From JACVRW01 sp963835705 (lineage in GTDB: Bacteria > Actinomycetota > Thermoleophilia > Solirubrobacterales > Thermoleophilaceae), in NCBI GenBank assembly GCA_963835705.1, contig CAWIGR010000009.1:6446-70445 (forward strand): 64,000 bases of DNA, read 5' to 3'. The position numbers and the translations under genes were made by a program. Within the stretch, counting starts at the first letter, position 1; every line of letters begins with the position of its first letter. Below are positions 57,900 through 64,000 of this stretch, piece after piece. Below the pieces are notes generated by a model. That model was not told where the DNA came from and searched no databases. It saw only the letters and a list, made by a program, of their open reading frames with translations.

Positions 57900-59264
57900 A
57901 TGGCACTGCACACCTACGGAACGATGGCCGTCGACTGGGAGGAGCGGGTCCGCTTCGACCGTCTCCGCGAGGAGCGCCTGGCGCGGATCTCGTCCCTGCT
58001 CGCCGACTCGGAGCTGGGCGCGCTGCTCTGCTTCGACATGACAAACATCCGCTACATCACGGCCACCCACATCGGCACGTGGGCGCAGGACAAGCTCAAC
58101 CGCTTCTGCCTCCTCCCCCAGCGCGACGAGCCGATCATGTGGGACTTCGGCTCGGCGGCCCGGCATCACCAGCTCTACAACCCGTGGCTGGGCGACGGCC
58201 GCTCGCGCGCCGGCATCTCGACGCTGCGCGGCGCGATGTCGCCGGAGTCCGGCCGCGCCGAGAACGTGGCCGAGAAGATCCGCGTGGAGCTCGAGCAGCG
58301 CGGACTGCTCGGCGAGCCGGTCGGGGTCGACGCCGTGGAGCCCGCGGTGCTGTTCGCGCTTCAGCGCGCCGGCGTGCAGGTGGTGGACGGCCAGCAGCTC
58401 ATGCAAGAGGCGCGGATGATCAAGACGCAGGACGAGATCACGCTGCTGAACACGGCCTGCATGATGGTCGACGCCGCGTACGAGGAGCTCTACCGCGCGA
58501 TGAGGCCGGGCATGCGCGAGAACGAGTGCGTGGGCCTGGTGAACAAGGTGCTCTACGACATGGGCTCCGAGTTCGTGGAGGGCGTGAACGCGATCTCGGG
58601 TGAGCGCTGCAGCCCCCACCCGCACGTCTACACCGACAGGACGCTCCGCCCCGGCGACCCCGCCTACTTCGACATCCTCCACAGCTTCATGGGCTACCGC
58701 ACGTGCTACTACCGCACGTTCGCGGTGGCGAGCGCGTCAAAGGCCCTGGTGGACGCCTACAAGCGCTGCCGCTACTACCTCGACGCGGCGATCGACCTGA
58801 TCCGGCCGGGCGTCACGACCGGCGAGGTGGTGGAGGTCTGGCCGAAGGCCGAGGAGTTCGGCTTCCCCGACGAGGAGGCCGCGTTCGCCCTCCAGTTCGG
58901 CCACGGCGTGGGCCTCGCGATCTGGGAGAAGCCGATCTTCAGCCGGCTCGTCTCGGTCGACCACCCCGAGGAGATCCAGGAGGGGATGGTGTTCGCGCTC
59001 GAGACGTTCTGGCCGTCGAGCGACGGCTGGTCGGCCGCGCGCATCGAGGAGCAGCTCGTGGTCACGGCCGACGGCTGCGAGGTGATCACGCGCTTCCCGT
59101 CCGAGGACCTCGTGATCGCCGGCAAGCCGTACTACACCGTCGGCGGCACGCTGCCGCTCGAGCGCGAGCACCAGTCGAACCGCAACACCCGCCTGGACGC
59201 CGAGGCCCGCGAGGCGCTGCCAGGCAACGGGCGCATGCCCACGGGCGATCCCGTTCGCCTATAG
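57900..59264 (+). CDS. M24-fold (pita-bread) hydrolase, altered metal site (1)
   Basis: 454 residues, ATG with GAGG eight bases upstream. The N-terminal creatinase-like domain (about 30-190) has CFDMTNIRYITATHIGTWAQ. The C-terminal pita-bread domain has FDILHSFMGYRTCYYRTFAV, where the first metal Asp is kept but the second (normally Asp-x-Thr-Arg-Thr-Phe) is Cys. His (FGHGVGLAIWEKPIFSRL) and both Glu (FALETF, RIEEQLVV) are present. It may therefore bind metal differently or, like creatinase, work without two metals. Xaa-Pro peptidase, DMSP-lyase and creatinase relatives all exist, and the substrate is not predictable. Confidence 0.85.
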   Translation: MALHTYGTMAVDWEERVRFDRLREERLARISSLLADSELGALLCFDMTNIRYITATHIGTWAQDKLNRFCLLPQRDEPIMWDFGSAARHHQLYNPWLGDGRSRAGISTLRGAMSPESGRAENVAEKIRVELEQRGLLGEPVGVDAVEPAVLFALQRAGVQVVDGQQLMQEARMIKTQDEITLLNTACMMVDAAYEELYRAMRPGMRENECVGLVNKVLYDMGSEFVEGVNAISGERCSPHPHVYTDRTLRPGDPAYFDILHSFMGYRTCYYRTFAVASASKALVDAYKRCRYYLDAAIDLIRPGVTTGEVVEVWPKAEEFGFPDEEAAFALQFGHGVGLAIWEKPIFSRLVSVDHPEEIQEGMVFALETFWPSSDGWSAARIEEQLVVTADGCEVITRFPSEDLVIAGKPYYTVGGTLPLEREHQSNRNTRLDAEAREALPGNGRMPTGDPVRL

Positions 59265-59267
59265 CCC

Positions 59268-60311
59268 GTGCGGGCCGCGCTGATCGAGGCGGCCGGCCGG
59301 CCGCCGGCGCCCGCGGAGGTGCCCGTGCCCCGGCGGCGGCCCGGCGAGGCGCTGGTGCGCATCCGCGCCGCCGCGCTGAACCCTGTGGAGCTGCACATCT
59401 GGAACGGCCACTTCTTCGACGGCCCGCCGCGGCCGCCGTACGTGATCGGGCTCGAGGGCGTGGGAGTGGTCGAGGAGGGCGAGCTCCTGCGGCCCGGCAC
59501 GCGCGTGCGCGTGGAGTTCGTCCACCCCGGCTACGGCCGCGACGGCGCCGTGGCCGAGTACGCGGTCGCGCCCGAGGAGCCCGACTCTTCGGACCGCGCC
59601 TCGCAGGCGTCGGTCGCGCCGATCGGCGACGAGCTCGACGACGCGGCGGCGGCCGCGCTCGGCGTGCCCGTGTTCACGGCGCTCATGTGCCTCGAGCGCG
59701 CCCAGCGGGCGGGCGCCTCGCTCGACGGCGCGCACGTGCTCGTGACCGGCGCGACAGGCGCGGTGGGCCTGGTGGCGGTGCAGCTGGCCAAGCTGATGGG
59801 CGCCGCCCGCGTGGTGGCTGCGGGGCGCAGTCCGGAGCGCCTCGAGCGGGCGGTGTCGCTCGGCGCCGACGCGACGGTGGAGCTCGGCGCCGCCCAGGAG
59901 CGCGCCCCGGCGGCGGCATCCCCCGGCGACGGACGTCCGACCGCCGAGCTGCGTGACCGCTTCAGCGAGGCCGCCGCCGGGCGGCTCGACGTGGTCCTCG
60001 ACCCGCTCTGGGGAGAGCCGGCGCGGGCGGCGATCGAGGCCCTGACCCGCGACGGCGTGTACGTCAGCTTCGGGCAGGCCTCCTCGCCGCTGGCCGAGCT
60101 GTCGGGCATCCCGCTGCGCAACCGCCGGGTCACGATGGTCGGCCACTCGGGCGCCTGGGCCACACCCCGGGAGCGCCAGGAGGCGCTGGCGCGCGCACAC
60201 GCTCTCGGGCCGCTGACGATCGACGTCGAGGAGGTCGAGCTGGAGGAGATCGGCGACGCCTGGGAGCGGCTGTCGCGGTCCGCCGGCCGCCGGCTGGTGG
60301 TCAGGCCGTGA
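59268..60311 (+). CDS. MDR-family quinone-reductase/zinc-free alcohol dehydrogenase
   Basis: 347 residues from GTG at 59268, three bases after the previous stop. N-terminal GroES-like domain (RIRAAALNPVELHIWNGHFF, PYVIGLEGVGVVEEG), NADPH motif HVLVTGATGAVGLVAVQLAK. The catalytic zinc Cys/His ligands of true alcohol dehydrogenases are absent, so it is of the quinone-oxidoreductase/enoyl-reductase type. It reduces or oxidises an activated C=C or C=O. Stop overlaps the next start as GTGA. Confidence 0.9.
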   Translation: MRAALIEAAGRPPAPAEVPVPRRRPGEALVRIRAAALNPVELHIWNGHFFDGPPRPPYVIGLEGVGVVEEGELLRPGTRVRVEFVHPGYGRDGAVAEYAVAPEEPDSSDRASQASVAPIGDELDDAAAAALGVPVFTALMCLERAQRAGASLDGAHVLVTGATGAVGLVAVQLAKLMGAARVVAAGRSPERLERAVSLGADATVELGAAQERAPAAASPGDGRPTAELRDRFSEAAAGRLDVVLDPLWGEPARAAIEALTRDGVYVSFGQASSPLAELSGIPLRNRRVTMVGHSGAWATPRERQEALARAHALGPLTIDVEEVELEEIGDAWERLSRSAGRRLVVRP

Positions 60312-61441
60312 CGACGGTTGCGACCGAGGCGTACCCGCGCTTCAGCGACGCCGAGATGGCGCGCCGGCGCGACGCGCTGGCGGCCGAGCTCGAGGCAGCG
60401 GACTGCGGTCACGCCGTGCTGTACGGGGCGAACAGGGCCGGCCCGGCGGTGGGCTGGCTCACGCGCTGGCCCGCCACGCGCGAGGCGCTGTGCGTGTTCA
60501 CGCCGGGCGAGCGCGACCTGCTGCTCGTGAACTTCTACAACCACATCCCGAACGCGGAGCGGATCGCCACCGAGGCCGAGGTGCGCTGGGCGGGACCCAA
60601 GCCGATGGCATCGGCGGTCGAGGAGCTCGGGCGCCGCGGCGCCCGGGGCGGGCGCGTGGCGGTGATCGGCCCGCTCGGCTACAGGCCCTACGCGGCGCTC
60701 GCGGAGCTCGCGTCGCCGGTCCCCCTCGACGCGGCCTACACGCGCCTGCGGCTGCGGAAGTCCGCCGAGGAGCTCGACTGGCTCCGCGTCGGCTGCGGCT
60801 TCACCGACAGCGCCGTGCGCGCGGTGCACGAGCAGGCCGGGCCGGGCACCGACGAGCGCGAGCTCGGAAACCTCGCCGAGCGCGCGTACGTGGGGCGCGG
60901 GGGCACCACCCACATCCATTACTTCGGCACCGGCGGCGTCCCCGCCCAGTGGCCCGCCGCGCGAGCGCTCGAGCCGGGCGACGTGCTGAGCTGCGAGATC
61001 AGCGCCTCGTACTGGGACTACACCGGCCAGCTGCTTCGGACCTTCGCGGTCGCGGCCGACCCGGCGCCGCTGTACCGCGACCTGCACGAGGTGGCCGACG
61101 CGGCCTTCGACGCCCTGTTCGCCCAGGTGCGCCCCGGCGCGACGGCCGCCGAGCTCGTGGAGGCGTCGGCCGTGATCGGGGACGCGGGCTTCACCACGCG
61201 CGACGACCTCGTGCACGGGTTCGTGGGCGGCTACCTGCCCCCCGTGCTCGGCGACAGGAGCCGGACGCTCGAGGAGGTGCCCGACTTCTCGCTGGAGGAG
61301 GGCATGACGATCGTGATCCAGCCGAACGTGGTCACACCGGACGAGAGCGCCGGCGTGCAGACCGGAGAGCTGATCGCCGTCACGGCCGACGGCGCCGAGC
61401 GCTTGCACGACTACGAGCGCGGGCTCCTGAGGATCGGCTGA
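60308..61441 (+). CDS. M24-fold (pita-bread) hydrolase, strongly altered metal site (2)
   Basis: 377 residues from GTG at 60308. N-terminal domain AVLYGANRAGPAVGWLTRWP, then the pita-bread domain: SCEISASYWDYTGQLLRTFA has Glu for the first Asp and Gln for the second, LVHGFVGGYLPP keeps a His, IVIQPNVVTPDE has Gln where the first Glu stands, and GVQTGELIAVT lacks the last Glu. So almost the whole dinuclear site is gone, as in creatinase, which acts without metal through a His. It is only distantly related to the other M24 protein of the cluster, so it is not a recent duplicate. Confidence 0.85.
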   Translation: MTTVATEAYPRFSDAEMARRRDALAAELEAADCGHAVLYGANRAGPAVGWLTRWPATREALCVFTPGERDLLLVNFYNHIPNAERIATEAEVRWAGPKPMASAVEELGRRGARGGRVAVIGPLGYRPYAALAELASPVPLDAAYTRLRLRKSAEELDWLRVGCGFTDSAVRAVHEQAGPGTDERELGNLAERAYVGRGGTTHIHYFGTGGVPAQWPAARALEPGDVLSCEISASYWDYTGQLLRTFAVAADPAPLYRDLHEVADAAFDALFAQVRPGATAAELVEASAVIGDAGFTTRDDLVHGFVGGYLPPVLGDRSRTLEEVPDFSLEEGMTIVIQPNVVTPDESAGVQTGELIAVTADGAERLHDYERGLLRIG

Positions 61442-61443
61442 CG

Positions 61444-63141
61444 GTGCGGATCGACTGGGACGTGCCCATCGAGATGGACGACGGCCTGGTGCTGCGCGCC
61501 GACGTCTTTCGCCCCGACGACGAGGGGCGCCACGCGGTGATCCTCTCCTACGGCCCGTACGCCAAGGGCCTCGCGTTCCAGGAGGGCTACCCGAACCAGT
61601 GGGAGCGGATGGTCTCCCAACACCCCGACGTGGAGGCCGGCTCCACCAACCGCCACCAGAACTGGGAGGTCGTGGATCCCGAGAAGTGGGTTCCGGACGG
61701 ATACGCCTGCGTGCGCGTGGACTCGCGCGGCGCCGGGCGCTCGCCGGGCCGGCTCGACCCGTTCTCGCCGCGCGAGACGAGCGACCTCGCGGCCTGCGTG
61801 GAGTGGGCGGCGGATCGGCCGTGGTCGAGCGGCAAGGTCGGCCTGAACGGGATCTCGTACTACGCGATGAACCAGTGGCACGTGGCGGGGCGCGCGCCGC
61901 GCGGGCTCACGGCGATGTGCGCCTGGGAGGGCGCCTCGGACTGGTACCGCGACGCCGCCCGCCACGGCGGCATCCTCTGCACCTTCTTCGGCAACTGGTA
62001 CGAGATGCAGGTCACGACGGTGCAGCACGGCCGGGGCTCGCGGGGCCCCGTGAACCCGAACACCGGCGAGGAGGCCTGCGGCCCGGAGACGCTGTCCGAT
62101 CGGGAGCTCGCGGAGCGCCGGGCCGACTTCGCGGCGGACGTGGCGGCGCAGGAGCTCGACGGGGACTACCACCGCGCGCGCTCGGGCGACTGGGACCGGA
62201 TCGACGTGCCGCTCCTGTCCGCGGGCAACTGGGGCGGGCACGGCCTGCACCTGCGCGGGAACGTGGAGGGCTACGTGCGCTCGGCGTCGCGGCAGAAGTG
62301 GCTCGAGCTCCACGGGCTGGAGCACTGGACGCACTTCTACACCGACTACGGGGTGCGGCTCCAGAAGCGCTTCTTCGGGCACTTCCTGAGGGGCGAGGAC
62401 ACGGGCTGGGAGGAGCAGCCGCGGGTGCTGCTGCAGGTGAGGCGCGCGGACGGGAGCTTCTTCGAGCGCGCGGAGCAGGAGTGGCCGATCGGGCGGACGC
62501 AGTGGACGCGGCTGTACCTGGACCCGGCGCGCCGTGCGCTGTCGGAGGCCTCGGGTGAGGGGTCCGTGGCGTACGACGCGCTCGGGGACGGGGTCACGTT
62601 CACCGGCGAGCCGCTCGAGCGCGAGGCCGAGCTCACCGGCCCCACGGCGGCCAAGCTGTTCGTGTCGTCGAGCACCGTGGACGCCGACCTCTTCGTCGTG
62701 CTGCGCGTGTTCGACCCGGACGGCGAGGAGGTGGTGTTCCAGGGAGCGATCGACCCGCACACTCCCGCGGCGCAGGGCTGGCTGCGTGCCTCGCACCGCA
62801 AGCTCGACCCTGCCCTGAGCGAGCCGTACCGCCCGTACCACTCGCACGACGAGAAGCAGCCGCTCGAGCCGGGCGAGGCGTACGAGCTCGACGTGGAGAT
62901 CTGGCCGACGTCGATCGTGGTGCCCGCCGGCTACCGGATCGCGCTCACGATTCGCGGCACGGACTACGAGTACCCCAAGGCCGGCGGCGACCGCCTGACG
63001 ACGTTCCGCAACGAGCTGCGAGGGTCGGGCCCGTTCCTGCACGACGACCCTGCGGACCGGCCGCCGGACGTCTTCGGCGGAGCGGTGACGGTGCACGCCG
63101 GGTCGTACCTGCTGCTGCCGTTCGTGCCGGAGGCCTCCTGA
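61444..63141 (+). CDS. CocE/NonD (S15-like) alpha/beta hydrolase
   Basis: 565 residues from GTG at 61444. IDWDVPIEMDDGLVLRADVF, RPDDEGRHAVILSYGPYAKG, then VRVDSRGAGRSPGRLDPFSP, the nucleophile elbow VGLNGISYYAMNQWHVAG (Gly-x-Ser-Tyr-x), a helical cap (about 175-270), the catalytic Asp/His region (VPLLSAGNWGGHGLHLRG, HGLEHWTHFY) and a C-terminal jelly-roll (about 350-560, PAGYRIALTIRGTDYEYP). These serine hydrolases cleave esters or amides (cocaine esterase, Xaa-Pro dipeptidyl peptidase, glutaryl acylase). Probably the entry step of the cluster. No signal peptide, so cytoplasmic. Confidence 0.92.
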   Translation: MRIDWDVPIEMDDGLVLRADVFRPDDEGRHAVILSYGPYAKGLAFQEGYPNQWERMVSQHPDVEAGSTNRHQNWEVVDPEKWVPDGYACVRVDSRGAGRSPGRLDPFSPRETSDLAACVEWAADRPWSSGKVGLNGISYYAMNQWHVAGRAPRGLTAMCAWEGASDWYRDAARHGGILCTFFGNWYEMQVTTVQHGRGSRGPVNPNTGEEACGPETLSDRELAERRADFAADVAAQELDGDYHRARSGDWDRIDVPLLSAGNWGGHGLHLRGNVEGYVRSASRQKWLELHGLEHWTHFYTDYGVRLQKRFFGHFLRGEDTGWEEQPRVLLQVRRADGSFFERAEQEWPIGRTQWTRLYLDPARRALSEASGEGSVAYDALGDGVTFTGEPLEREAELTGPTAAKLFVSSSTVDADLFVVLRVFDPDGEEVVFQGAIDPHTPAAQGWLRASHRKLDPALSEPYRPYHSHDEKQPLEPGEAYELDVEIWPTSIVVPAGYRIALTIRGTDYEYPKAGGDRLTTFRNELRGSGPFLHDDPADRPPDVFGGAVTVHAGSYLLLPFVPEAS

Positions 63142-63144
63142 GCG

Positions 63145-64000
63145 TTGCGCTGGGACGTGCACAACCACGCCGTGCCGCGCGAGGCGGTGGAGCTGCTGCG
63201 CGCCGGCCGCGGCTACCCGATCACGGTCGAGGGCGACTTCATGGAGGCCGACCGGGTGCGCGCGGAGTTGACGCCGGTGTTCGTGGACCCGGCGGCGAAG
63301 CTGGAGCAGCTCGAGCAGGCCGGGCTGGAGGCGGCGGTGGTGTCGGGGTCCCCCGCCCTGTTCGCGTACGAGGCCGACGAGGATCGCGGCGCCTCGCTCT
63401 GCCGGGCGGTGAACGGCGGCCTGGCGGGCTTCTGCGGCCACTCGCCGGAGCGGCTTCGCTGGATGGCGCACGTGCCGCTGCAGGCACCGGATGCCGCCGC
63501 CGCGCTGCTGACCGAGGCCACCGCCGCGGGAGCGGTGGGGGCGCATGTGGGCACGTCGGTGGCGGGGACACCGCTGGCCGATGCCGGCCTCGACCCGTTC
63601 TGGAGGGCCGCCGAGCAGCACGACGTGACGCTGATGCTGCACCCCGCGTACAACCATCCGCACCCCGGCCTGGAGGGCTATCACCTCCAGAACGCGATCG
63701 GAAACCAGCTCGAGACGACGATCGCGGCCGAGCGCCTGATCGTGACGGGCGTGCTCGACCGCCACCCCGGGTTGCGCCTGCTGCTCGTGCACGCGGGCGG
63801 CTACCTGCCCTGGCAGGGCGGCCGCCTGCGGCACGCCGCGACGGTCCGGGCGGAGCTGGCCGGCTCCCCGCCCGACCCGTTCGCGTACTTCGGCCGGATC
63901 TTCGTGGACACCATCACCCACGACGCGGCCGCGCTCCGCTTCCTCGTGGAGCGCGCGGGCGCCGGCAACGTGGTCATGGGCACCGACCTGCCGTTCGACA
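63145..64000 (+). CDS. ACMSD-like amidohydrolase, cut by the window end
   Basis: Starts at TTG 63145, four bases after the hydrolase. Zinc ligands of the amidohydrolase-2 family: His-x-His in WDVHNHAVP, His in TLMLHPAYNH, His in LRLLLVHAGGYLPWQG and Asp in VVMGTDLPFD at the edge. The closest named members are alpha-amino-beta-carboxymuconate-semialdehyde decarboxylase and related non-oxidative decarboxylases or hydratases. Reaction not predictable. About 285 residues are inside the window and only the last 50 or so are missing. Confidence 0.9.
   Translation, partial: MRWDVHNHAVPREAVELLRAGRGYPITVEGDFMEADRVRAELTPVFVDPAAKLEQLEQAGLEAAVVSGSPALFAYEADEDRGASLCRAVNGGLAGFCGHSPERLRWMAHVPLQAPDAAAALLTEATAAGAVGAHVGTSVAGTPLADAGLDPFWRAAEQHDVTLMLHPAYNHPHPGLEGYHLQNAIGNQLETTIAAERLIVTGVLDRHPGLRLLLVHAGGYLPWQGGRLRHAATVRAELAGSPPDPFAYFGRIFVDTITHDAAALRFLVERAGAGNVVMGTDLPFD

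Overview
The window is very GC-rich, gene-dense bacterial DNA, most likely from an actinobacterium of the Thermoleophilia (Solirubrobacterales/Gaiellales) type. The reasons are the strong G/C bias at third codon positions, the many GTG starts and ATGA/GTGA overlaps, the two secreted proteins with an N-terminal 'ASLALFVALGG'-type anchor, and an actinobacterial housekeeping set (Rex, uvrA/uvrB, rpsA-coaE, panBC, tsaBDE, proton-pumping pyrophosphatase). The lineage is an inference. No rRNA is present to fix it.

Layout. 1-4.6 kb is sparse: a frameshifted ECF sigma gene running off the left edge, a secreted glycine-rich repeat protein, a 3' tRNA-Val fragment that looks like an integration scar, a Crp/Fnr regulator and some very small genes. 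4.6-9.4 kb holds an ArsR regulator, small genes, a heterodimeric ABC exporter and tRNA-Gln. 10-14.6 kb holds a DUF2236 protein, an ECF sigma factor divergent from a MerR-DICT regulator, a flavin reductase and two TrkA proteins. 14.6-20.9 kb holds two APC permeases with universal-stress-protein tails and the H+-pyrophosphatase. 20.9-28.9 kb holds MTA phosphorylase, a GCS2 ligase, Rex, a glutaredoxin, an Na+/H+ antiporter, the tsaE-tsaB-rimI-tsaD tRNA-modification operon and a family 4 uracil-DNA glycosylase. 29-34 kb holds the pantothenate operon, YjbQ, two paralogous secreted proteins and an acyltransferase. 34.5-36.3 kb is an island of two VapBC-type toxin-antitoxin pairs around a decayed copy of the uvrA 3' end. 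36.3-53.7 kb holds uvrA, uvrB, a cupredoxin protein, an AbiEi/DUF559-like protein, an ABC-F protein, an acyl-CoA synthetase, a lytic transglycosylase, coaE, rpsA and membrane proteins.

53.8-64 kb is an accessory catabolic cluster: 2-oxoacid dehydrogenase E1 alpha/beta, a DHDPS-family lyase, a 3-hydroxyisobutyrate-dehydrogenase-like enzyme, two pita-bread (M24-fold) proteins with altered metal ligands, an MDR oxidoreductase, a CocE-type hydrolase and an ACMSD-like amidohydrolase running off the right edge. Three near-identical LacI-type palindromes lie exactly in its two divergent promoter regions, which suggests one regulon for an unidentified substrate. This is the best candidate here for an undescribed system.

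Separately, about ten genes, including the normally indispensable uvrA and hppA, carry single-base frameshifts, several in short homopolymers. That pattern points to consensus error (unpolished long-read or metagenomic assembly) more than to gene decay, and it should be borne in mind when reading any 'broken' gene below.
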